From: an uncultured Lachnospiraceae bacterium
GTDB lineage: Bacteria > Bacillota_A > Clostridia > Lachnospirales > Lachnospiraceae
Reading direction: 5' to 3'
Length of the DNA: 12,686 nucleotides
NCBI GenBank assembly: GCA_900555005.1
Contig: USJM01000036.1
Coordinates: 1-12,686, forward strand
The translations under genes and the position numbers were made by a program. Shown in pieces: positions 1 through 8,948 of this stretch; position 1 is the stretch's first letter; every line of letters begins with the position of its first letter. The notes below the pieces were generated by a model. The model did not search any database. It saw only the letters and a list, made by a program, of their open reading frames with translations, and was not told where the DNA came from.

Positions 1-3000
1 CGAAGGGCTGGACGCAGACGATATTCTTCGTGCCCTCCTCGATCAGCTCGAGCATCTCTCCGGTGAGGAACCAGCCCTCGCCGGTCTGATTGCCGATTGA
101 GATGACAGCCTTCGCCCGCTCCGCAAGGCTTTGGATATGGTGCGGCGCATTAAAACGGCGGGAGGCATCCAGCGCCTCGCGGGCTGTTTTTCTGCAGTGT
201 TCGACGAACTTGATGCCGATGTTGCAGAGTGCCGTTGTCGCCTTTCCGGCGTAGTGGTTCTGACACTTGAAATTCTCATTGTAGAGGCTGTAGAGGATGA
301 AATCCATCAGCTCCGGCTGGACAGCCTCAGCGCCCTCGCGTTCCAGCAGCTCGACCAGATGGTTGTTTGCGGCAGGAGAGTACTTGACCAGAATCTCACC
401 GACAATCCCGACCTTCGGCTTCTTCATATCCTCATGGATCGGGAAGGAATCAAACTCCTGTACGATCTTTCTGCACAGGCGCCTGTAATCCCTTCCGGAG
501 GGGTTATCGGAATAGAGAAAGTCGATGCATTCCTTCTCCAGCCTGTCGTGCAGTCTGTCTGCACTTCCGCGCTCAATCTCATATGGACGGACACGGTAGA
601 GACATTTCATGAACAGGTCGCCGAACTCGCAGGCAAAAAGTGCACGCTTTGCAAATGCATAATTCAGCCTGAATCCTGGATTGCTCTCCAGTCCCTGCAC
701 CGATGCGGCGATGACCGGTACATATTCCATCCCGGCCTTCTTCAGGGCCCGGCGGAAGAAGCCGACATAGTTCGACGCCCGGCAGCCGCCGCCGGTCTGG
801 GACATGATGATCGCGCACTTGTGCGGATCGTACTTGCCGGATTCCAGCTCGCTCATCATCTGTCCGACGACAATCAGGGATGGGTAGCAGGCATCGTTGT
901 TGACATATTTCAGCCCCTTGTCGACCGCGTCCTTCTCAGGAGGATTGACGACAACCATGTTATAACCGCTCGCAGTCATGGCGGCTTCCAGAAGGCCGAA
1001 GTGAATCGGGCTCATCTGCGGCACCAGGATGGTGTAGTCCTTCCGCATTTCCTTTGTAAATGAAACGGTCTGTTGCGCAGAGGAGCGGATGGTCCGGGTG
1101 GCATGGTTCTTTTCACGGATCCGGATGGCCGCGATCAGTGAACGGATCCGGATTCTCGCCGCGCCAAGATTGTTGACCTCGTCGATCTTCAGGCAGGTGT
1201 AGAGCTTGTCCGAGCCGGTCAGGATCTCATCGACCTGGTCGGTCGTGACCGCATCGACGCCGCAGCCGAACGAGTTGAGCTGGATGAGATCCAGGTTGTC
1301 GCGCTGCTTCACAAACTCCGCAGCGCCGTAGAGCCGCGTGTGGTACATCCACTGGTCAAGGACACGAAGCGGACGGTCAATCGGGGCAAGCTCCGAGATG
1401 GAATCCTCAGAGAGAACAGCTATGCCGTAGGAGTTGATCATTTCCGGAATGCCATGGTTGATCTCCGGATCGATGTGGTAAGGCCGCCCTGCCAGCACGA
1501 TGCCATGTTTTCCGGTCTCCTCCAGGTAGTCCAGGATCCGCTGTCCTTCCGCATAGACCGCCTGCCTTGTGCGGTCCAGCTCCGTCCATGCCGCTGAAGC
1601 CGCCTCGCGCACCTCCCGCTCCGGAAGGTCGGAGAAGACATCGACAAGCTGTTCCGTGACCGTCTTCAGGCTCTCGAAAGATATGAACGGGCAGATGAAA
1701 TCGATGTTCTTTGAACGGATCGTCTCGACATTGTTCTTGATGTTCATCGGGTAGGACGTCACGATCGGGCAGTCATAATGATTGCCGGCCTCCTTGAACT
1801 CCTTCCGCTCATAGGGGATACAGGGATAGAAGATTTTTTTCACACCCTGTGCAATCAGCCACTCGATGTGACCATGCGTCAGCTTGGCCGGATAGCACTC
1901 GGACTCAGACGGGATTGACTCGATGCCAAGCTCGTAGATCCGGTGCGTGCTTGCCGGTGAAAGCACGACATGATACTTCAGCTTCGTGAAGAACAGGTGC
2001 CAGAACGGGTACAGCTCGTACATATTCAGCACGCGCGGGATACCGATCGTTCCCCGCTCCGCCTCATCCTCCGGCAGAACCTCCCTGTCGAAAAGCAGAT
2101 GATTCTTGAAATCATACATATTCGGCAGGTTTTCGGCATTCTTCTTCTTGCCGATTCCGCGCTCACACCGGTTTCCGGAGATGAAGGTCCGTCCGCCGGA
2201 GAAATGGTTCACTGTCAGTCTGCAGTGATTCGTGCAGCCCTGGCACTTGGCATTGTGTGTTGTATACTGGAGCGCACGGATCTGGCGGATCGAGAGCATG
2301 GAAGTCTGTTTCCCTTCCTCATAGCGCTCTCTCGCGATCAGTCCGGCTCCGAACGCGCCCATGATGCCCGCAATGTCCGGGCGGATGGCCTCACAGCCGG
2401 CAATCTTCTCGAACGCTCTCAGGACACCGTCGTTATAGAAGGTTCCGCCCTGGCAGACGATGTGGCGTCCAAGCTCTCTGGCATCGGAAACCTTTATGAC
2501 CTTGTAGAGAGCATTTTTGATGACAGAGTAGGACAGGCCGGCGGAGATATCCTCGACACTGGCCCCTTCCTTCTGCGCCTGCTTGACCTTTGAGTTCATG
2601 AAGACCGTGCACCGGGTCCCGAGGTCAAAGGGGTGTTCGGCAAACAGCGCCGCTTTCGCGAAGTCCTCCACTGAATAGTTCAGAGACTTTGCAAAGGTCT
2701 CGATGAAAGAGCCGCAGCCGGAGGAGCAGGCCTCGTTGAGCTGTACCGAATCAACCGCGTGATTCTTGATTTTGATGCACTTCATATCCTGGCCGCCGAT
2801 GTCAAGGATACAGTCCACATCCGGGTCGAAGAAGGACGCCGCGTAGTAGTGCGCGATGGTCTCAACTTCACCCTCGTCCAGCATCAGGGCAGACTTGACC
2901 AGCGCCTCGCCGTAGCCGGTGGAGCAGGAATAGACAATATGGGCATCCTCAGGCAGCCGGTCATAGATCTCCTCGATCGCCCGGATGGCGGTTTTCAGCG

Positions 3001-4144
3001 GGCTGCCATTGTTGTTGCTGTAAAATGAATACAGGAGGGAGCCGTCCTCCGAGACGAGCGCTGCTTTTGTTGTTGTCGAGCCGGCATCGATACCAAGAAA
3101 GCAGTTTCCGCTGTAGGACTCCAGCTCTTCCGTCGCCACGTTATACTGATTCTGGCGCTCGATGAAGTCGTCATACTCATCCTGAGAGGCGAAGAGAGGC
3201 TCCATGCGCGGCACCTCGAACTGAATCTGAACGCCGTCCGTTAGCTCCTTCTCCAGCTCACTAAGCAGTCGGTCGGAATCCGCATCCGTAACGGGCTTCC
3301 CATCCTCATAAAGCTGCTCGGCAAGTTTTTCGTGCGCCTTCGAGTGGTTGACGGCCATCGTGGAATGAGCGTTCAGACCGGCGCCGATAGCGGCGAACAG
3401 ATGGGAATTGTCCGGGATGATGGCATGCTCGTCGTCAAGTTTCAGTGTGCGGATGAAGGCAGCCCGCAGTTCACTCAGGAAATGGAGCGGCCCGCCGAGG
3501 AAAGCAACATGCCCCCGGATCGGACGCCCGCAGGCCAGACCGGAGATGGTCTGGTTTACAACTGCTTGGAATATGGAGGCGGCGAGGTCTTCCTTTGTGC
3601 GCCGTCGTTGATCAGAGGCTGGATGTCGGTCTTGGCGAAAACACCGCATCTGGCCGCGATGGTATAAAGAGACTGATAGTGCTTCGCGTACTCATTCAGA
3701 CCCGTGACATCGGTCTGAAGAAGGGAAGCCATCTGATCAATGAAGGAACCGGTACCGCCGGCGCAGGTACCGTTCATACGCTGGTCGATCGAGGAGCCGT
3801 CAAAGTAGATGATCTTGGCATCCTCCCCGCCGAGCTCAATCGCGACATCTGTCTGCGGCGCTATTTTTTCAAGGCCGTTGAGACCGCAATGACCTCCTGG
3901 ACGAAGGGAATATCCATGTTTCCAGCGAGTGCAAGGCCGCCGGAGCCCGTGATCACCGGGGAGACCTTCACGTCCCCGACTGCCTCCCGGGCTTCCTTCA
4001 CAAGGCGGGCAAGTGTACCCTGAATATCCGAAAATGCCGCTGATAATCTGAAAACAGCAGCTGTTTGCTCTCATCAAGAACGGCCACCTTGACGGTGGTG
4101 GAACCGATGTCAACGCCAAGTGCGAACTTTGTATTCTGTTCCAT
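1..4144 (-). CDS. Acyl-CoA dehydratase activase / 2-hydroxyacyl-CoA dehydratase-like fusion protein, C-terminus cut by window edge, three frameshifts
   Basis: The ATG at 4144 begins MEQNTKFALGVDIGSTTVKV, a classic ASKHA phosphate-binding start. Activase domain 1 (about residues 1-310) has ELGGEDAKI, CAGGTGSF and ARCGVF. Domain 2 (about 345-610) has GIDAGSTTTKAAL, DIGGQDMK, CSSGCGSFIE and TRCTVFMNS. A Cys-rich stretch follows (about 625-660, KCQGCTNHC), then a DUF2229-like region (about 700-785, PSESECYPAKLTHGH) and dehydratase D-component-like regions ending in NIVCVQPF at the edge. In HgdC-type activases the two Cys of each subunit hold one [4Fe-4S] cluster that passes electrons to a 2-hydroxyacyl-CoA dehydratase using ATP; that role here is inferred, and the substrate is unknown. 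About 1,381 residues are present, and by memory of the family only a few tens are missing. Reading through requires one extra base near 4031-4034, 3864-3869 and 3594-3596; from there to base 1 the frame is open. A site with AAGGA lies 12 bases or so before the ATG. Confidence 0.88.
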
Positions 4145-4202
4145 AAAACTCAACAATTCCTTCTTATTAAAAATATGTGTATGATCTGATTCACAATGGG
4201 CT

Positions 4203-4208
4203 ATTATA
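4203..4208 (-). promoter_or_regulatory. Candidate -10 element for the dehydratase-activase gene
   Basis: The minus strand reads TATAAT here, a perfect sigma-A -10 hexamer about 59 bases upstream of the ATG at 4144. No good -35 lies 17 bases upstream (TCTCCT), so the promoter would need an activator or is a chance match. It is the best candidate in the intergenic region for this gene. Confidence 0.35.
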
Positions 4209-4254
4209 CAACAGTCCGAAGGAGCAGGAGAAGCAACAAAGACCGGTGAATGTA

Positions 4255-4283
4255 TTGAGCATCATGAACAGATTTGATAACAT
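4255..4283 (+). promoter_or_regulatory. Candidate promoter for the secreted protein gene
   Basis: TTGAGC at 4255-4260 and TAACAT at 4278-4283 are separated by exactly 17 bases. Each matches the sigma-A consensus at four of six positions. It lies about 85-110 bases upstream of the likely start of the secreted protein gene. Only the spacing and partial matches support it. Confidence 0.3.
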
Positions 4284-4340
4284 ATACAGCTGAATGGCAG
4301 GAGGGCTGCCGGACTCTGACATCTGTCAGGGAATAGAATG

Positions 4341-4364
4341 TCCTGCCCGATGAATGCGGCAGGA
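4341..4364 (+). promoter_or_regulatory. Inverted repeat overlapping a Shine-Dalgarno-like AGGAG
   Basis: TCCTGCC at 4341-4347 is perfectly complementary to GGCAGGA at 4358-4364, with a 10-base loop. The right arm includes most of the AGGAG at 4361-4365, which is the nearest Shine-Dalgarno-like sequence to the GTG codons at 4367 and 4376. In the mRNA the hairpin could mask that site. The actual start codon is uncertain, so the regulatory meaning is inference. Confidence 0.35.
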
Positions 4365-4366
4365 GC

Positions 4367-6790
4367 GTGAAAGGCGTGGGAGAATTGAAAAGATTGCAAG
4401 GATTGCAGGAAATGCCAAAAATGCAAAGATTGGAGAGGGCTGCTGACCGCCATTTTTCGAAGACGAAGAGATGGGCGGCTCTGACGCTGGCAGCGGTTTT
4501 GACCGCAGGGGCTGTCGGGAGCGCCTGGGCAGATGTACAGACAACGGAAACTGAGTCAGAACAGACATCTGCTGGCGAGACCGGAAAAGCATCGGAATCA
4601 GAGCCAGAGACCGAGTCTGCTCCGGCATCGACTGAGTCCGCTCCGGAATCGACCGAGTCCGCTCCGGCATCGACCGAGTCTGCTCCGGTATCGACCGAGT
4701 CTGCTCCGGCCTCAGAAAAGTCTGCAGAAACTGAGACAGTGGCAGTCAGAGAGGAGACGGCAGCTGAAAGTCCTGTCTCCATCGAGACAAAGGGTTCGGC
4801 GGATATCCAGGTTGTAGTCAGATTCGACTTCCGCGGCCTGAATCCCCAGACAGCCACCTATCTGTCAACTGCGCCGGATAACCCGATCAGTCACTATTCG
4901 GTGACAATCACAGACCAGAGCACCGGACAGAAGGTGTATTCAAGTGACACAGTCAAACGGGATACAGGAGAGGCCGGTGTGCTGAGCCTGAAAACGATCA
5001 CGGTAAAATCTGACTGGGACATGGGACAGCCGGATCCTTCGACCAAGGCGTATAAGGACGTGACGAAAACCTATTCCGTCCAGGTGGCGGTTCCTCATTT
5101 CAAGCCGCTTGCAGAGAAGACGTTCACCCTTACGGCATACCAGGCAGGGTGGAAGACGCTTCCCGAGGCCGAAAAAGAAAGCGGCAAGGATGAAAGCAGC
5201 AAGGATGAAAGCAGCAAGGAAGAAAACGGCAAAACTGAAACAGGCACTGACAGTGCCGGTGACATCGAAACACCTGACCCGGTTCAGATTCCGGTGTTTT
5301 CCTGGAAACTGACAGCCGATGGTCAGGAAGGCGGAGAGAGGAACCCGATTGCGGCGCTGACCTTCGTTCCGCAGGTCGATGTGGATCAGACCGACCTGAC
5401 ACCGGTCTCCCTCACAAATCTGACAAGGATCTCAAGACCTTATGGAACGGCGCTTGAAGGCGGAACCATCACACCCGGGTTTGTCATTTCCTCCTTCCTG
5501 AAGCCGGCCGGAAAGACCAACCCGCTTGTCCTGCTGGACAGGGCATCGTATGCGCTGATCTCCAGTCAGCTTGCGGATACGAATCTGGGCCACTCAAACG
5601 ACATGACCTATGTCGCGTCTCGAAATGAAATTTACACAACGCCCGTCAAGACGGATGGGGTATACCAGATCATTGTCCTGGACGCTTCGACCCTGAAAGT
5701 GAAGCGGCGGATCCGGGTCGACCAGTATTACAATTCCATCTCCTATGATGAAACAAGAGATGTCTTCTTCCTGGGCAACCGGTCCAATTCCGTTGAAACA
5801 GCGACCGTGTACAGCGGTGATTTCTCAAGGAAAATCAGCTCCTTTCATGTCCCGTCCAACCTGATCTATCAGAACTGCGGAACCTGGAACGGCTTGTTTA
5901 CTTCACAGCCAGTGAGGGCGGGCGCTCATCCAAGTATGAGCCGGTTCCGGATGGACGTTTCAGAAAGGGCGACAATGTTGTCTGGATCTACGATCTCTAC
6001 GGAAACCTGCTGAAGACCTACTATATTCCGGCTTCATCTGACGGGACACATCGAGAAATCGAGTCCATCATGTTTGACAACGGAAGGATGATCCTGCAGT
6101 TCAACGAAAATGGACGGGCCGGCTATTCCTTTATCAACCCGGAGGCTGCAGCCGCGACCGTGTCGGCACCCGTCAGTGTCCAGAACAGTTATCCAGGGAT
6201 GGAGAGTTTCAGGCAGGTCTGTACGCTGGCGGGCAGAGAATCGCGAGCGTGACGAACGCCGGAGGGATGTTTACATTTTCACCGGTCGGATCACTCAGCC
6301 TGGAACCTACAGTTACCAGATCATTCAGGACAAGGGCGGGGATATTTACAACACGATCTATTCCGGAGAGACGATCACCGTTATCGTGAACGCGCTGTAT
6401 GACCCGTTTACAAACAAGCTGACGCTCTCCTCCTGGTACCAGGGCGGATCGACGATTCACAACTACCGGATTACAAAGACCGAGAAGAAAAAGATCACAA
6501 AGGTCAGGAAGGCAAAACCAGCCGTCCGTTCTCTGTCTGCCGGGAAGAAGAGGCTGAAGATCCGCTTCAGGAAAGTTTCCTATGCGGCAGGCTATGAAAT
6601 TCAGGTCTGCAGAAACAAAAAGTTCAGGGGCAGGACCCTGAAGACCTATTGGACAAAGAAGACCAGCAGGACGATCTCGAAGCTGACTGGAAAGAAACGG
6701 TACTATGTCCGGATCAGACCATATCGGATCCTTCGCGGAGTCACGTACTATGGAAAGTATTCAAAGACCCGGTCTGTCAAGGTAAGATGA
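4367..6790 (+). CDS. Secreted, Ser/Glu-rich repeat protein with propeller-like region and Fn3-like C-terminus; three frameshifts
   Basis: Not assigned to a named family. A signal peptide is clear: basic HFSKTKRW, a hydrophobic run LTLAAVLTAGAVGSAWA, and likely cleavage after AWA before DVQTTETES. A SAPxSTE repeat linker follows, then a beta-rich domain (QVVVRFDFRGLNPQTATY), a Lys/Glu-rich repeat linker, a stretch resembling a beta-propeller (GHSNDMTYVASRNEIY, SISYDETRDVFFLGNR), and a basic Fn3-like end (AGKKRLKIRFRKVSYAAGYE, YYVRIRPYR). No LPXTG sorting motif is seen, so attachment is unknown. The start is uncertain: GTG 4367 has AGGAG only one base upstream, GTG 4376 has better spacing, and ATG 4421 has AGGAA at 4407-4411. 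The frame breaks near 5897-5899, 6216-6217 and 6290-6293; adding one base at each joins sensible protein (GLFYFTASEGG, then GLYAGGQRIASV, then PGTYSYQIIQDKGG). An extracellular or surface role is inferred. Confidence 0.75.
4613..4717 (+). repeat. Five tandem 21-base units encoding ESAPxST-type repeat
   Basis: Units at 4613-4633, 4634-4654, 4655-4675 and 4676-4696 encode ESAPASTESAPESTESAPAS and a similar fourth unit; a fifth, diverged unit runs to 4717. Units differ by a few bases, mostly at third positions and in the variable codon (GCA, GAA, GTA), so copies have aged under coding constraint. The product is a disordered, Ser/Thr-rich linker just after the signal peptide, typical of the stalk of a secreted protein. 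Confidence 0.85.
5177..5236 (+). repeat. Four tandem 15-base units encoding ESxKD-type repeat
   Basis: Units at 5177-5191, 5192-5206, 5207-5221 and 5222-5236 encode ESGKD, ESSKD, ESSKE and ENGKT. The middle two are nearly identical. They form a charged, flexible linker between the N-terminal beta-rich domain and the propeller-like region of the secreted protein. Confidence 0.8.
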
Positions 6791-6905
6791 AGGAGCATGC
6801 AAGAGGGGCTGATCGCGGTTAGGAAGGCGGCCGATTGATTCGGGAGAGGACGTATGGTGAAAAATAACGGCAGCAGCCGGCAGATGGAAAGGGGAATATG
6901 CATCT

Positions 6906-7664
6906 ATGAGAGCAGTCAGCTGGAATGTGAACGGCCTGAGAGCCTGCATGGGAAAAGGATTCGAAGAATCATTTGAAAAACTGAATGCGGACATCTTCTG
7001 TCTGCAGGAAACCAAGCTCCAGGAGGGTCAGATTGATCTGAAGCTTCCGGAGGAGTATCTTCAGTACTGGAATTACGCGGAGAAGAAGGGCTATTCAGGG
7101 ACGGCGATCTTCACCCGGCTGAAACCCATGGCGGTTACATACGGGATCGGAATCGAGGAGCATGACCATGAGGGGCGTGTGATCACACTGGAATTTCCGG
7201 ACTACTACTTCATAACCTGCTATACGCCGAACTCCCAGGACGGTCTCAGAAGGCTTGACTACCGGATGAGATGGGAGGATGATTTCCGCGCTTATATGAA
7301 GAAGCTGGATGCGCGGAAGCCTGTCATCGTCTGCGGAGACCTGAATGTTGCACATGAGGAGATCGACCTCAAGAATCCGAAGACAAACAGAAAGAATGCC
7401 GGATTCACGGATGAGGAGCGAGGCAAGATGACAGAGCTTCTCAATGCCGGATTCACGGACACCTTCCGGTACTTTCATCCGGACGAGACAGGCATCTATT
7501 CCTGGTGGAGTTACCGCTTCCATGCCAGAGAAAAGAATGCAGGCTGGCGTATCGACTACTTCATCACATCCAAGAGAATCGATCAAAAGCTGCAGGCTGC
7601 AGACATCCATACCGAGATTTTCGGGTCTGACCACTGCCCGGTGGAACTGGATGCGGATATCTGA
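6906..7664 (+). CDS. xth: Exodeoxyribonuclease III, AP endonuclease family
   Basis: This 252-residue protein is a full-length member of the ExoIII/ExoA endonuclease-exonuclease-phosphatase superfamily and is intact. It cleaves DNA at abasic sites in base-excision repair and removes nucleotides from 3' ends, using a divalent metal. Visible motifs are WNVNGLRA near the N-terminus, QETK with the metal-binding Glu, GDLNVAHEEIDLKNP, GWRIDYF and the catalytic GSDHCPV near the C-terminus. The length matches Gram-positive ExoA. The ATG at 6906 follows GGAAAGGGG by about 11 bases; another ATG at 6898 hits a stop at once. The gene sits 116 bases after the secreted protein gene and 49 bases before tgt, so it probably shares a transcript with tgt. 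The gap at 6791-6905 shows no convincing promoter or terminator. Confidence 0.96.
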   Translation: MRAVSWNVNGLRACMGKGFEESFEKLNADIFCLQETKLQEGQIDLKLPEEYLQYWNYAEKKGYSGTAIFTRLKPMAVTYGIGIEEHDHEGRVITLEFPDYYFITCYTPNSQDGLRRLDYRMRWEDDFRAYMKKLDARKPVIVCGDLNVAHEEIDLKNPKTNRKNAGFTDEERGKMTELLNAGFTDTFRYFHPDETGIYSWWSYRFHAREKNAGWRIDYFITSKRIDQKLQAADIHTEIFGSDHCPVELDADI

Positions 7665-7713
7665 AGGCCGGGAGCATCTAAAAAAGTCAGGGAAAGGAAA
7701 GAAATAATCAGAC

Positions 7714-8863
7714 ATGAGCAATAACTATACACTTCTTACTACGGATGGGGGGGCGGGGGGGGGGGGGGGGGGAATTCCGCACGGTCCACGGAACAGTGCA
7801 GACTCCTGTGTTCATGAATGTGGGCACGGTCGGCGCAATCAAGGGCGCTGTCTCGACGGATGACCTTCGGGGCATCGGGACGCAGATCGAGCTCAGCAAT
7901 ACCTATCACCTGCATGTCCGGACCGGCGATGAGGCGATCAAAAAGCTTGGCGGACTTCATCGGTTCATGAACTGGGACAGGCCGATCCTGACCGATTCGG
8001 GCGGATTCCAGGTTTTTTCTCTGGCAGGACTTCGGAAGATCAAAGAAGAAGGCGTGACGTTTCACTCACATATCGATGGGCACAGAATCTTTATGGGACC
8101 GGAGCAGAGCATGCAGATTCAGTCGAATCTGGCTTCCACGATCGCGATGGCATTCGATGAATGCCCGCCTTCGAAGGCGGAGCGAAACTATGTGGAGAAT
8201 TCTGTTGCGAGAACCTATCGCTGGCTTGTCCGCTGTCAGACGGAAATGAAGCGCCTGAACGGGCTCGAGGATACGATCAACCGGCATCAGATGCTTTTCG
8301 GCATCAACCAGGGGGCAGTGTACGACGATATCCGTATCGAGAACGCAAAGCGGATCACGGAGCTTGACCTGGACGGATACGCGGTCGGCGGTCTTGCGGT
8401 CGGTGAGACACATGAGGAGATGTACCGGATCCTTGACAGCACGGTTCCGTATCTGCCGCAGGACAAGCCGGTCTACCTGATGGGGGTCGGGACACCGCTG
8501 AACATTGTCGAGGGTGTCTACCGTGGGGTCGACTTCTTTGACTGTGTCTATCCGACTCGAAACGGCAGACACGGGCATGCCTACACGCACCATGGGAAGA
8601 TCAATCTGCTGAATGCGAAATTCATGTTTGACGAGCGGCCGATCGAGGAGGGCTGCGGCTGTCCGGCCTGCAGGTCTTATTCCAGAGCTTACATTCATCA
8701 CCTGTTCAAGGCGAAGGAGATGCTCGGGATGCGGCTGATGGTTCTGCACAACCTTTATTTTTACAATCATCTGATGGAGGAGATTCGAAACGCAATTGAC
8801 GAACATCGATATGAGCAGTTCCGCAGAAACTTTACCGAGGCCTATAATACCCCGGACTGCTGA
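7714..8863 (+). CDS. tgt: Queuine/preQ1 tRNA-guanine transglycosylase, frame broken by an abnormal G tract
   Basis: The bacterial enzyme swaps guanine 34 for preQ1 in tRNAs with GUN anticodons, a step in queuosine synthesis. Motifs visible: TPVFMNVGT, DSGGFQVFSL (general-base Asp region), FDECPP, GGLAVGE, GVGTPLNIVEGVYRGVDFFD with the nucleophilic Asp in FDCVYPTR, and a zinc site CGCPAC plus a later His (LHNLYFYNH). The true start is the ATG at 7714 (SNNYTLLTTDG); AAAGGAAAG lies about 11 bases upstream. After TTDG the sequence becomes G7-C-G18 at 7747-7772, where relatives have a short basic stretch before GEFRTVHG. The tract is seven bases longer than the 18 expected and shifts the frame, so an intact frame begins only at 7745-7772. 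The rest, to the TGA ending at 8863, is undisturbed. Confidence 0.93.
7747..7772 (+). repeat. G7-C-G18 homopolymer tract inside tgt
   Basis: Seven G, one C, then eighteen G, directly after the codons for TTDG of tgt and just before GAATTC, which encodes the conserved Glu-Phe. It replaces codons that normally encode about five varied residues such as R-A-K-R-G. It is far longer than any other homopolymer in the window. An artefact of sequencing or assembly is the leading explanation; a mutable repeat is the alternative. Confidence 0.9.
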
Positions 8864-8880
8864 GACGGCCAGAATAATGC

Positions 8881-8909
8881 TTGATACAGATTGTGAATTT
8901 GTGTAAAAT
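8881..8909 (+). promoter_or_regulatory. Sigma-A-type promoter for yajC
   Basis: TTGATA at 8881-8886 and TAAAAT at 8904-8909 are separated by exactly 17 bases, matching the consensus at five of six positions each. It lies 40 bases upstream of the yajC ATG at 8949, after the tgt stop. It gives yajC its own transcription start, although read-through from tgt is also possible. Confidence 0.7.
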
Positions 8910-8948
8910 GAAAAAAGTTTGATTCAGACTACGCAGGAGGATACGAAC

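Noticed and set aside
131..1063. 310-codon plus-strand open frame
   Set aside because: It lies antisense to the conserved C-terminal part of the large activase protein, whose minus-strand frame is clearly coding; no recognisable domain and no ribosome binding site of note.
1970..2593. 207-codon plus-strand open frame
   Set aside because: Antisense to the DUF2229-like and second activase regions on the minus strand; composition is that of a shadow frame.
4204..4857. 217-codon minus-strand open frame rich in Asp-Ser-Val-Asp
   Set aside because: It is the complement of the signal peptide and SAPxSTE repeats; its repeats come from the real plus-strand repeats.
4613..5236. Short tandem repeats considered as a CRISPR array
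   Set aside because: Units are contiguous 21- and 15-base coding repeats without spacers, in frame with the secreted protein.
8066..8806. 246-codon minus-strand open frame
   Set aside because: Antisense to tgt, which carries its full set of catalytic and zinc motifs.
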